Source: Pascua guehoae (taxonomy: Eukaryota; Basidiomycota; Tremellomycetes; Trichosporonales; Trichosporonaceae). From it: a stretch of DNA of 64,000 bases. The notes beneath the pieces were generated by a model. That model had not been told where the DNA came from and made no database searches. It was given only the letters and a program-made list of their open reading frames with translations. Both the position numbers and the translations under genes were made by a program. Of the stretch, positions 1 to 10,731 are shown piece by piece. The DNA lies in the NCBI GenBank assembly GCA_001600415.1, contig BCJX01000005.1, forward strand, positions 1,545,066 through 1,609,065. The letters run 5' to 3'. Each line of letters opens with the position of its first letter. The stretch's first letter is position 1.

Positions 1-381
1 AAACCGCCACATTTGCCGTTGTGCCACTGTCTCACTGCACCTTGCCACTGCCACTTGGCGCCAGTTCGACTGGACATGTTCCACTGCCTGGAACTCTGAG
101 CTCTGCCGCAGCGCTAACAGCTCGGCCAGCTCGACTCGACAGTCTGGATCCGACTGCTCGAAGATCCAAGCTCGACTGCACCTGCTCGACCACAGCGACA
201 CTGGTAGCACCGAACCAGTCAGGCACACCGCTGCCACTTGCAACTGCCACACTCGCCACCCAGCGTGCCATACTTCCCACTGCTACTGCCACACTCCGCC
301 ACCCATCCTGCCACCCCCAGCCTGCCACACTGGCAACTGCCACACCCCACAGCCCACTGCCCGCCTCACCACGGCCCACGA

Positions 382-948
382 CTACACGGCACTCACCATC
401 TCCTCGAGCTCCTCCAGGACCTCGTGTGTGCCCCTGTGCGTATGCTTGGCGAGGCGCCGGTCGACATAGGTGCGCACGAGCGCGAGGGCGTAGACTGGGT
501 CGGACTTGGCGCGGGGTTTGCCGAGCTGGTAGGCGAGGCGGTCGCGTGAGGGGAGCGGGGGGACGGTGGGCTGCGGGTTAGTTGGGGGGCGGGGGAAGGG
601 GGGGGAAGGCGAGGGGGAGGAGGGGAGGATGAGGGGGAGGAGGGTGAAGATAAGGGGTGAAGCCGTGGGATGAAGGCCGAGTGAACGCTCGGCTGAGGAG
701 CATGCTCGATTGCACTGAGCAACGGGAGACAATATCCCAAAAGCCTAGATGGGTTCCAAAGCACCGGTCCAGGGCTACCTGGGACGAGGGCCAGGGAGCC
801 ACCGTCCTAGCCCTATACGACCAGAGCACACGGCGCGACACCGACCAGAGACACTCACTAGTTGGCTGAGGGGGAGCACGAGCGCGGCCGCGAAGGCCGG
901 GGTGAAGAGGTCCGTGGGCGGGGCCACCGATGTCGAGAGCGCGGTCAT
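382..948 (-). CDS. Small uncharacterised protein, 92 aa, two exons
   Basis: Exons are 948-859 and 570-382; the intron (858-571) has a GTGAGT donor, a CTAAC branch-like site and a CGCAG acceptor, and the join is in phase 0. The first exon gives a short hydrophobic stretch (about residues 13-28). The second encodes a charged, probably helical segment (RTYVDRRLAKHTHRG, then EVLEELEEMV near the end) with normal amino-acid content, unlike the surrounding low-complexity frames. I do not recognise the family. At 288 nt the intron is long for this window and contains G-rich sequence, so an extra small exon is possible. Confidence rests on splice signals and the plausible C-terminal half only. Confidence 0.5.
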
Positions 949-1848
949 TGCAGGCACGGTGGGGAGGGAGAGTGGCGTGAGTGTGGTGTAGTGTGGTGTA
1001 GTTGTAGGTGTGGTCGAGTTGTGGCCAAGTTGTGGACTTGTGGTGGGTGGGTGTAGTAGGTGTGGGTGCGGGTGTGGCTGTGGCTGTGGGAGTTGATGTG
1101 GGGCTAGTGGCGTGTTGTGTACGTAGATATAGTCGGTATGAGATGCAGGGAGCGTAGATGGCAGATGCCGAGTCAAGATAACGTAGGAGGTAGGCTAGGA
1201 CGTAGGACGTAGGACGTAGGTGTAGGACGCAGTGTCAAGTGTCAAGGTGGCAAAGACAAGATGGACGAGGCGACCCCCGGGGGCGACAACTTAAGTGCAC
1301 TTTGGGCGACGATCTCGAGCGAGATGAGACAGATATTTGGTATGGCAAGCCGACGCCTAGCCGACGGGCCGAGGGCCGAGGACTCTAGGACTCGAGCACG
1401 TTGGCGACTTGGTGCCGACTTGCAGGGCAGGGCAGGGCAGGGCAGGGCAGGGGGCCGAGCTAGTGAGCGAGTGACTAGCTGGGTCTAAGGGTGGCGAGGG
1501 CACGTTGGCACGTTGGCACGCTGCCCTTGGCGCCGGCGTGCCGGATAGTGTCGTGGCCTAGTGGGCAGTGCGCAGTGCGCAGGGATGGGGCAGGTGTACA
1601 GTACTGGGTAATGACGCCTGCCGAGATGGCTGCAGACGATGACATAGGACATGGTAATGCTGGACAGACGATAGCGCCCGCATGACGGGTGACATGTTCA
1701 GTACACGAGCGACGCCACGAAACACAGGGGGATAAATGGATAAAATGACGCTCGGGATGCGAGAGGCGCCACGAAACACGGAGGTTGATGTGCGCGTGGG
1801 TGGTGCACGTTGGATGCGCTCGTGTTCTAGTGCTGGCCAAGCCAAGGG

Positions 1849-1852
<4 letters not shown>

Positions 1853-1914
<62 letters not shown>
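1853..1914. repeat. Poly-G tract (62 G)
   Basis: An uninterrupted run of 62 G. It is the longest of several poly-G/C tracts in the window. Exact length is uncertain because homopolymers are hard to sequence. Confidence 0.95.
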
Positions 1915-1915
<1 letters not shown>

Positions 1916-2849
1916 GATGAGCAAGCCAAGCGAGGGGAGATGCCCAGGTGAGATGGCGGATGGGGTAGATGCAGAGACATGGATGCGGGTAAACACGAGG
2001 GGCGTTCCGGGGCGCGCACAGGCGTCGAGCACACTGGTGCTGGTGCACGGCGCCCAGCTGGCATGCATGGCTGCATGGCTGCATGGCGCATGGCGCATGG
2101 CGTTGCGGTGCGCACCGACGTAGCAGCGCCTGCGCCAGCCCCAGCCCCAGCCCCAGCGCCAGGCCAGGTCTTGCCGACAGGCGCGGGCACACGGCCGTCG
2201 AGGGGTCAAGGGCGGGCGCCGGCCGAGATCCGACCTCTCAGACACTGGCATTCCGATATTCCGACCTGGGGCTTATCTATCTAATCGGCGGTATTTCTAT
2301 TGGACACGATGATTCCGCATGTTCCGCCAGCCACAAGCCGGCATCGCAGTTGCGCGTGTGACTTGTGACTCCCCAAGGTGGAGGGAGGCGGGGTCTGTGC
2401 GTGCCCATATGTACGTGGGTAGAAGGGGTGTGATGGACGCAACGGGCTCGTGGGGGGGGTATATGGTATGGTATGTGGTATTTGGGGGTGACGGCTGCTG
2501 CTGCGGCGCGCGGGATTTTACAACATGCGTACTAAGCAGAGTGGTAAGCAGAGCAGGCCCCGATGCCAAGAGCTGTGCTAGTGACGAGCGATGGGGCTGG
2601 GGGCTGCGTGCGCAGGCGTAGGCCGGGGCGGGTATGTAGCGCCCCCCCGGCCCGGTTGGCACACTGCCCTCGTCAGTCAGGTGTCTTGGCCAGAGTCACA
2701 GTCAAGGCCAGCGTCGGGTCAGCGAGAGTCAGAGGCCAGGTCAGACGTCCGACGTCAGAGGCCATGTCACTGGCCCAGTGGAGGCAGAGTGGCCACACGT
2801 TCGATCAGACCCCGGCACATGGATCAGGCCTGTTCCACGCAGGTCCACA

Positions 2850-2876
2850 CCGCCGCCGCCGCCGCCGCCGCCGCCG
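2850..2876. repeat. (CCG)n microsatellite
   Basis: About nine consecutive CCG trinucleotides in non-coding sequence. Confidence 0.9.
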
Positions 2877-4744
2877 CACCGGGTGCCTGGACCCAAACCA
2901 AAACGCACCAAACGGGGCCTGCAGTGTACGCCGTGCACGGACAAGTGGACAAAGAAAGAAAGCCACGTAGCACGCTCGGCTCGGCACTCGTCATCGGCAC
3001 CCCCGGCTATATCGCTTAGCCCCACCCGGGGTCCTTGGGTCTGCCAAGCGGCGGGTCTGCCAAGCGGCTACCGGCTGGTGCAGTATGCTGCGCGACTCTG
3101 CGCGCTTGCGAGTATCGAGTATCGAGTGTCGAGTGTGTACGGCAGACGGCGGCCGTATGCATGCTGGAATTTGTCCGGCGGACGAGGACGACGGATGACA
3201 GAAGACAGACAACGGAAGACGGGCGGAGTGTCGAGTAGAGTGGGGTGTGAATCACCAATTCACAAAATAATTGACCAGTTGTGATCGACGCCCAATGACA
3301 ACAGTGGCTGGTGGCTGTGGCTGTGGCTGTGGCATGTGTATCAGCCCTCATGCGCCATGGAGGTAGACGTCATGGCCTCGAGAACAGACAGGCGAGTCTG
3401 GCATAACCCGCTCATTTCAGTCGGCATGTCTTGCACCGGGGCCATGGGGTGCATGGTGGACAGCGCGGTGGGGCTGATGCCGGGGGCGGCCGGGTACTCG
3501 TGCCGGGCTCGATCTGCACGCTGCACGCTCGACGCTCGACGCTCGACGCTCGACGCTCGCTCGCCGCTCGCCGGGCTGGTGGCAGAGTTGCGATCGTGTC
3601 GGAACGCAGCCGAGCTGGGGTGGGTGACATGCAAAACGCACGGTCCTTTTTTCGTGAGCGTTGGGGTTTGCTTGGCGTCGCGACCGTTGGGGAGTGCTTG
3701 GCACTACCCCTGCTAGACTGCTGGCTGCAACGAGGGGCGCGTTTTACCTCTCCGGGTGTGGCAAGTGGCCGGGGCTGCCGGGGTACATGCCGGGGCATAT
3801 GACTTGCGCTCGGCACGCCGCCAGTGGCCCGGGGACATGATGGGGCTCGGGCTCGTTTCGGGAGCGCAAGTTCCGAGTCGTCGAGGGACACAAAGGGGCT
3901 CGAGCTCGTTTCGTGAGTGATACCCCGGGGGGGTATGGGTGCGTGGTGGATTAAGCTTTGGTCGGGTCGTGTTGTGGCGGGTGGCAACGGGTGTGCCACA
4001 ACGGTCACGGCTGGGTACACCCACGGATCTGTGCTGACCCATGGATCTGATAACACTCGCTCAGTCCCAGTCATTTACTCTTTTGCTGCAGGATTGTAAT
4101 AAGAGAGTGCATTTAGGTCTTGGGACGCGTCTTGGCCAGTACTACCAATTCCTCCATCGAGATCTCACAGGTCCAGCAGTCATACTCACCGAATAAAGCA
4201 GGTACCGCTGAGGCCAGTGGTCACCTTACGTCTGGTGAAGTGACAGGCGTGACATCAACCTCTCAACCTAGGAATCTAGGTGTTGGATTCTTCAATGGTT
4301 CGAAGTGCAAACACCCCATGAGTGGTGCGTTGTGCTGGGTTTGTCTCGACATGATTTGTGGCGATTCAAAAGGGCGAATCGTCACACACATGGGTGACTG
4401 TGGCCACATTAGGTTTGGCAACTGGTTGAGTAGGAATGGCCCGCGGCATTCTGTAATCCCCTAGTAGACACATACAAGCATGCAGACCCCGTAACATTCT
4501 GTAATCCAAGTGAAGAGTACCATTGATAGCTGACAAGCCGCTTACCCCCAATAATCGAGACAGAGATGCGACGCTGGCTGAATGCTCCGTGACCCATCCT
4601 TGACGGCAGCCCCACAACCCCAAGTATGATCAAGATGAATTATGATGGCATGACAGACAGACTACAAAGCGAGAGGACAGCGTCAAGCGCCCTCGAGAGT
4701 AAATAGGAGACCGAGTGCCCCCATCCACATGAGTTGTGGAGCGC

Positions 4745-5829
4745 TTAGGCGTGCACCCAGCGGCCGACGTTTGCGGCAAAGCGGTCATCGCCGCCAAAGT
4801 TGCCAGTGTCGTAGACACCTGAATGTGTGAGCGTTTGTTGACGGTTGTGGCGTAAGGTTAAGGGTGACTTACAGCTGAAGAGGACGTCGGTGCCGCACAT
4901 GTGCCAGCTGCAGCCGATCTCGGACGAGTCCTTCCAGACCATCTGGGCGGTGTTAGCTGCGACTCTACACGTGAAGGCACGCTACTCACCATGGTAAAGT
5001 GCGAGTAGGCCGAGCGGGCGGGGCGGTCAAAGGGGAAGTCGGTCCACTCGTTGGCCCACATCTTGATGAGGTCGGTGGCGACGTACGTGGCCGACGAGCT
5101 CATCATCTTGGAGAGGTTGTCCATGCCCCTGGGTGGTTAGTGTGCTGAACCAAAGTTGAGATCCGAAAGCGGAAGTGGTGGTCAAGTGAATTTTTTTCTT
5201 TGTGACGCGTCCGGAAGCGTCAAGTGTCGGGTCAATACTCACTGGTGTTCCATCTTGCAGGCCTGGGCCCACGTCTTGCTCTTGGTGGCGAGCGCCTGGC
5301 TCCACTTGAGGTTGCCCGCGCCAAACTGGGCGCGGACGTCGTTGTGGTACTTGAGGAGCGTGCGCGAGAGGTCGCTGGTGCCGGCCACGTCGTCGCTGGT
5401 GGGGTCGACGTTGATCATGAGCGACGACGCGGGGGGGATGGGCGTCTTGTTGCCAGACTCGTCGTGGTAGACGGGGACGTCCTGGGCGGCGAGGTTGGCG
5501 GCGGGGACGACGTCGGTGGCGGCGGCAGTGGCCGTGCCCTGCGTGGCGGGCGCCTCGGTGATGGTGACAACGGTGGTCTGGACAGCGGCGGTGGCCTCGA
5601 CCTGGGTGTTGGCGGGCGTCTCGGCGGCGGCAGCGGTGGTGTGGGTCTTTGGCGGCGCGAGGAATCCCGCAGGGGGGTTGCCAGTGGCCCAAGAGCTGTA
5701 CCAGGGCCAAAAGTTGGCGAGGGGCTCGGGCAGGCCGGTGGGATAGGTCCACGACTTGGTGGTGACGACGGGCGCGGCGTGGACGTTGGCGGCCGAGAGC
5801 GCGAGGAGGGTGATGGTGGTGAAGCGCAT
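4745..5829 (-). CDS. Secreted CAP/PR-1-like (SCP/TAPS) protein
   Basis: Exons: 5829-5243, 5128-4990, 4942-4873, 4818-4745; all three introns have GT donors, AG acceptors and matching phases. Residues 1-19 form a signal peptide (RFTTITLLALSAANVHA). Next comes a Thr/Ala/Pro-rich, probably O-glycosylated linker (about 50-130). The C-terminal CAP domain runs from LLKYHNDVRAQFG through LKWSQALATKSKTWA and SHFTMMVWKDSSEIGC to FAANVGRW at the end. The HNxxR, HFTxMVW and GC...C motifs are those of fungal Pry-type sterol- or lipid-binding secreted proteins. The ligand cannot be read from the sequence. Length (about 290 aa) fits a linker-plus-CAP architecture. A TATA-like box lies 154 bp upstream of the ATG. 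Confidence 0.88.
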
Positions 5830-5982
5830 TGTGGGGGTGTGCGTGGGGGTAGGTAGGTATGTGTAGAGGTGAAGGTGGGGTGGGTGGGCTATGGTAGTGG
5901 GGTAGAGAGGTGGTGAGTCGACAGGAGTGAGAGAGTGGAAGGAATGAAGAGTGAATGAGCGTTGAGGCCGGTACCAGCCGTC

Positions 5983-5989
5983 TTTTATA
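5983..5989 (-). promoter_or_regulatory. TATA-like box of the CAP-protein gene
   Basis: TATAAAA on the minus strand, 154 bp upstream of the ATG at 5829, in the right orientation. A CT-rich leader follows it. Confidence 0.5.
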
Positions 5990-7577
5990 CAATCTAGAAC
6001 GGGGGACGATGGGAAACGATTGGGGACAGTGGGAGACAGAAAGAGAAAAGAGACGACGGATGCGGTGTCAAAGGTGGTGATGAAGACGGATGCGGTGGGA
6101 TTAGGTCGTATTTGTACCCAACCGCCACGCTAGCGCCGTTTGTGCTGTAGTCGAGTTTTTCAGTTCTTGTTTTCGCCTGCTTGCCGTTGCGAGGGCTGTC
6201 GTCATGCTGCAAGTCACATCTGGGGTGGTCAGGCAACGTTTGGACACTGCGTTAGGAAGGTGCATGTGCTCTTGGCAGTGGCGGTCTTTGACGTTAGTGC
6301 CCATCGTACCCTGCCAGGATGATGTTGTTATGGTTTCGTGTTTTCGACCGTTGGCTTGTGATTCGCGTCAATGGGCGCGTCCGAGTCTACGGCGTGATGC
6401 TTACTCGGGTCAAGCTTTCAGGCTCACCTTTGGCACCCAAGAGCGGATAAGATGCTATCTGTACCAAGGGTTGTGGACTGGTCTGGATTCTTCAGAGGCT
6501 GGACCTGACGAGTGCACCAAAGTGCCACTAGTGCACATGAGTGCCTGCCTGCCGGTGAGTGCCAGCCTGGCCCACCCCGGTGTGCGCACAGAACACGTCG
6601 GACGAGCACCCTCCAAACGTTGTTGACGGAACACCTAACGCCAAACCTTACCCAATCGACGACCCGTCAACTCGGCTCCCTGACACTATGGCTCGTCGAG
6701 CGCGAACCAGGGCGGGGCCGTCGCCCAGCACCTTGCATACAGTTGTGGCCCCAAACTTTCCGCAACGGGGGTTATTCGCCCAGTGTGAAGGGGTAAGGAG
6801 GGGGGGAGAGGGCCAAACAGGACAGGCCCATTGGAAGCTTTATTTCCGAAAGGCAACCAGCGACCAGCGACCCACAGCGACCAGGCGCGCAAGAAGGAAT
6901 CCATCACGCAGTCGTCTTGCAGGATCCAAGGATTCCATAGATGGAGTTGCCCGGGGAGTTAGGGAGGCATTTGACACATGAAACAGGCCCTGAAAGAAAA
7001 TCTGCCGTCCCTGAAGGACGGTGGCAATCAAAGGCGGGTGTCCTTCTTTTTGGCCGTCATCACAACCAGCACACAACAACAACAACAACAGCAGCAGCAG
7101 GAGGACAACAGTCAGAGCATGCAGAGTACTGGCGCACTGGGCTCCTATGGTACGTAGCTTAGACGATGTCCGCAGACACACGCACACACCGACCAGAAGA
7201 CCAAATCCGGAAACAGAACGTGCCAGTGCGACGGATGACGTCCGAGGTCTCGGCCAGAGGCATGTTCGGCACCCACATCGGGTCCAAATGGACGCTAAGA
7301 GTCTGCCAACACGCCAATGTTCGACAAATTCTAGCCACCGCGTCACCACAGTCTGACAGCAGGCCAGGCTGCGACGCATGCGATGAGACGTGCGATGAGA
7401 TGTGCGAGCTGTGCGAGATGTGCGCAGGTGACCACGCCCTGCTAAGACACACAGTTGGACACGACGGAACCTTTGCACTACAACGGCGTCTAGCGGCAAA
7501 CGACGGCGTCCATCAATTCTGGCCCCTCAGCCAGGTCAAACCCCCTCACAGGGATGTACCGTATGCAGCCATCGACA
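5990..7577. other. Intergenic, nothing recognised
   Basis: No supported exons. A (CAA)n/(CAG)n patch lies at about 7074-7100. A long minus-strand frame across 6840-7499 is leucine/arginine-rich low complexity and has no ATG at its start. Confidence 0.5.
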
Positions 7578-7579
7578 TA

Positions 7580-7714
7580 CAGAGGATGTCAAAAGAACTG
7601 TGAGGGGTGCAGGGGTGCCGTGGCATGTAGCTCTGAGCTGGTACCGAGATGAGCGCTCGGCAAGCGTAAGACAAAACCGCCTTGCGCCCTCCAGGCCCTT
7701 TTTGACACGCTCTG
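7580..7714. mobile_element. MITE-like element, family A, copy 1 (diverged)
   Basis: 135 bp. The left end reads TA|CAGAGGATGTCAAAAG and the reverse complement of the right end reads TT|CAGAGCGTGTCAAAAAGG, giving imperfect terminal inverted repeats. The interior matches the other copies in inverted orientation (GGGGTGCCGTGGCATG). There is no coding capacity. The CAG ends beside TA suggest a non-autonomous Tc1/mariner-type element. Confidence 0.65.
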
Positions 7715-7846
7715 AAAGTCCGCCGAAAGGCGTAGGGGTGCGGAGGCATGCGGGCCGTTAAGGCGGTTAAGCCGTTCATGCAGCTGCCAAGCATCAGGTC
7801 CAAACTGGTTGTGCGCTCTCGCCCAGCGCCACCGACGGACCTTTGG
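7715..7846. mobile_element. Degenerate relic of family A
   Basis: It lies between copies 1 and 2. It keeps an internal GGGGTGCGGAGGCATGC motif like the family interior and a right end (CCCAGCGCCACCGACGGACC) that mirrors the left end of copy 2. The outer termini have decayed. Confidence 0.4.
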
Positions 7847-7848
7847 TA

Positions 7849-7987
7849 CACCCTCGGTCAAAAAGGTCCGTTACGTGGCGCTGGGTGATACTTGTCTCGC
7901 GCTGCCGAACGCTCATCTCAGCAGCACCTCTGAGCAGCGTGCCACGGCATCCCTGCACCGCTTAACGGACCTTTTTGACGGAGACTG
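7849..7987. mobile_element. MITE-like element, family A, copy 2
   Basis: 139 bp, flanked by TA on both sides (7847-7848 and 7988-7989). The terminal inverted repeats share GTCAAAAAGGTCCGTTA. The interior TCTCGCGCTGCCGAACGCTC and GCCACGGCATCCCTGC are almost identical to the copy at 32326-32462. No open frame. Confidence 0.8.
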
Positions 7988-8406
7988 TACATTCTTCTTC
8001 GTCCGTCGTGCTGGTCTCAGCCCTCGCGTCATGCACGTCCTCACACTCGTCAACTCGCCTCGAACACGGACTGCGGCTGGACGTATGGGGTGAAATTGGA
8101 AACGCGCGGGGTAAACTGGGATCTACACAGGGTAAACTCACACAAGTCGGGGTGAACATAAACGATACCGCACGACGTCATGGGCGCTCGTGCGGGTGGG
8201 GTGCACTACGTGCCGCGCTGCATGCTATCTTGATAAACGTCTACTCCACGTCGACACGCCAACATGGGTAGAGTACTCACACGCGTACGAGGTCACGAGG
8301 TACGGATAGCTGAGTCAGACCGCACAGCGGCGACGGCCGCAGCTGCCAAGACGAGGATCTGCAAGCGCGCTTGTACACAGACTGGGTGTTGTAAAGTTGT
8401 CAAGTA

Positions 8407-8541
8407 CAGTATCTGACAAAAAGTGAGGGGCGCACGGTACTGTCTCGTCTCCCTCTGTCGAGGGGATGGCATGATGGCAGCAGAGACGAAGAGACGCATG
8501 CCTCGGCATCCCTGCGCCCCACCAGGAGCCTTTAGATACTG
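8407..8541. mobile_element. MITE-like element, family A, copy 3
   Basis: 135 bp, flanked by TA (8405-8406 and 8542-8543). Both ends begin CAGTATCT when read inwards; the left continues GACAAAAAG. The interior retains the GCATGCCTCGGCATCCCTGC block of the family. Confidence 0.75.
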
Positions 8542-8736
8542 TACGGATGGCTGCCTCGTATCGCTTGGGGTCGGTTCCGACGGCTGCCGAAAGCGCCGGT
8601 AGCGAGTGGACAACGACAGACTCGAGCCGTTGCTTGTGCAACATTGCCTGTAGTCATGTTTGTGCCACGTCTATGCCACGTCGATACCTCGCGTCGATAC
8701 ATGCCTGATCCTCATCCAGCATTCACCTTGACAGTC

Positions 8737-8743
8737 TATATAA
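8737..8743 (+). promoter_or_regulatory. TATA box of the hydrolase gene
   Basis: TATATAA, 42 bp upstream of the ATG at 8785, followed by a pyrimidine/CA-rich leader. Confidence 0.6.
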
Positions 8744-8784
8744 CCAGCCTAGCACACTGACCCCCTCACCCACACCGACTAACC

Positions 8785-10731
8785 ATGACAATGACCACCA
8801 CCCTACCAATGCGCGCCACACCCGACTTGTCGGCGCCCAACGCCGCCCCCCGCGCCATCTCGACCCTCGCCTCGGTCCTCTCCGCCCTCCTCGCCCTCCT
8901 TACCCTCCCCTTCAGCGCGGTGCACTACCTCCTCTCCCCCGGACACTTTCCACTCGGGCAGTACCTATTCGCGCGCTACTTCCGGCGGACGGCCCTGTTC
9001 AACCCTTGTATCCCCGCGCCGGACAATGACCCCACGCTCCCCGCTGCTGTGGCGCCTCTTCCCCCGCCGACTATCCCGTTCGGGAAGGGGGTGTGGGAGG
9101 GCGTCGAGCTGGAAAAGGTCACTGTGCCCCCCGCGCCCGCCTCGTGGTGTACGGCCCTCGCGACGTCGCCTCGAGTCGAGGGTGAGGATGTGGTCCAGCG
9201 CACACCCGTGACGGAGTTTATAATCACGCCCGACGTGGTGGGGCGGGGGACGGCGGGGGCGGGGGAGAGGTTTATCCTCTACTTGCACGGCGGGTGAGTC
9301 CATCCTGGTGAACAACCGCTCCGCTACAATAGAGAATCGATCGTGTGGCTACAAGCCCGGATTTCGCTGATGGGACAGAGGGTACACGACGACGCTGTGG
9401 AGCGACTTTCCCCTCCGGCTCGCAAAGGAGCTCGGTGTGAGGATCATGGGTGCGTAGGTCCATATCCCACAATCCCCCCGCGTCTGGCCTAGCTACTGTG
9501 CTGCTCTACTATCACCAGGGCCACCCCCCCCCCCCCCCCCCCCCCCCCAACACCACCCCCCTCCCCCCCAACCCCGAGCCCATTCTCCCACTGACCCCAG
9601 CCGCGCAGTACCGCAAGGCCACATCCCCAGCGACCGCCTTCCCCGGCCCGCTCCGAGACGCCCTCGCGGCCTGGCACTACGCCACGGCCGTGCTCAACTT
9701 CCACCCCTCCCGCATCGTGCTCATGGGCGACAGCGTGGGCGGACACCTGGCGCTCATGCTCTTGCAGCAGCTCGTCGCTCTTTCTCTTACCTCTGTTAGC
9801 AACACTGCCGCCTCACCCTCCTCGCAGTTGCAGTTGCAGATGCCGGCGTCGCTCGTCCTCTCCTCCCCCATGGCAGACTTTACACTCTCCCACCCCGCCT
9901 CGCCGCACGACTTTGTCACGCGCCCCGCCCTCGCGCGCGCCATCCGCTCCGCGACGCGGTACTACGCCCCCGACGCTCTACGCAGCGCCGCATTCTCACC
10001 GGCCCTCGCGCGGGAGGGGAGCTGGGTGTCGTTGAAGGGTGTGCGCGTGGTGGTGGCGTACGGGACGGCCGAGACGTTTTGCCCCGAGATCCGCATGCTC
10101 GTAAAGGGGTTGAGGAGGGATGGGGTCGGGGCGGATGTGCTCGAGGTGAGTCGTTAGAGTATTAAGGGTGATGGGGGAAGGGGGGGGGGGGGGTTTCGAG
10201 AGGTTGGGCGGGTCGTGGTGTCCTCGGCTGCTCGGTCGGCCTGCTCGATCGTCCAGTCGTACCCTGCCACGGCCGGGCTGCTCGCTACTCGGCGCGGGCT
10301 ATTGCAGCGGTATTCCCAACCCCCGCTCTTTTCCTCATCCCCTCGAGGCCGTCCGGACACAAAAATGAGCTGGCGGTCATCCACCCCTCTCTGTCCGAGA
10401 GTCCAACTCGTCCCGCACAAAGTGTCAAGCGATACTAAACCGATATACGAACAGAGAGATGTCGACCTGCCTGCGGGAGGCCCCAAGGCCCCTCCCATGG
10501 CCCGTCTTCCTCTCGCCCTCTTTGTCTCCACCCCTCCATCTCTCGCTCTCTTTGTCTCCCACTCTCCATCTCTCGCTCTCTTTGTCTCCAACCCGTCCCC
10601 TCGGACACATCCCCACTGACGCCCAGGAACAAGACGGCCTGCACGACGGCCCCATCTCCCCCGTCGCCCGCCCCGAGACGTACCCGCGCTTCCGGGAGGC
10701 GCTCCGTGGCCTCCTCGCCGCGATGGAGTAG
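8785..10731 (+). CDS. Alpha/beta-hydrolase (HSL-like esterase/lipase), membrane-anchored
   Basis: Exons: 8785-9293, 9379-9449, 9493-10145, 10627-10731; phases agree and give about 445 aa. A hydrophobic segment at about residues 24-54 suggests an N-terminal membrane anchor. LYLHGGGYT, split by intron 1, is the HGGG oxyanion-hole motif of the hormone-sensitive-lipase group. GDSVGGHLAL carries the GxSxG nucleophile. The last exon supplies DGLHDGP with the probable catalytic His, and a Glu/Asp in the AYGTAETFCPE region is the likely acid. Substrate unknown. Oddities: a 25-C run (9524-9548) codes for prolines between the HGGG and GxSxG exons, and the last intron is 481 nt, with a 30-bp tandem repeat and a poly-G tract. 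Confidence 0.85.
9524..9548. repeat. Poly-C tract inside the hydrolase coding exon
   Basis: 25 C in the third exon, read as a proline run. Its length fixes the downstream frame. Confidence 0.9.
10511..10590. repeat. 30-bp tandem repeat in hydrolase intron 3
   Basis: About 2.6 copies of a 30-bp unit with core CTCGCTCTCTTTGTCTCC, starting at 10511, 10541 and 10571. It lies between a clear donor (10146) and acceptor (10626). Confidence 0.8.

Larger units (their letters stand above)
949..4744. other. Gene-poor, simple-repeat-rich stretch
   Basis: No exon chain with credible protein content was found in this 3.8 kb. It holds GT-rich sequence (about 970-1110), GGACGTA-like short tandem copies near 1200, a GGGCA run near 1425-1450, a 62-G tract, a CCG array, 7-bp CGCTCGA tandem copies (about 3524-3559) and a repeated CATTCTGTAATCC motif (4448 and 4496). 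The open frames here are arginine/proline/glycine-rich products of base composition. Confidence 0.6.

Noticed and set aside
2850..2876. CRISPR-like or coding meaning of the CCG array
   Set aside because: Plain trinucleotide microsatellite without spacers.
6840..7499. 219-codon minus-strand frame with a leucine run
   Set aside because: No ATG at its start, low-complexity leucine from a trinucleotide repeat, no splice partners and no domain-like content.
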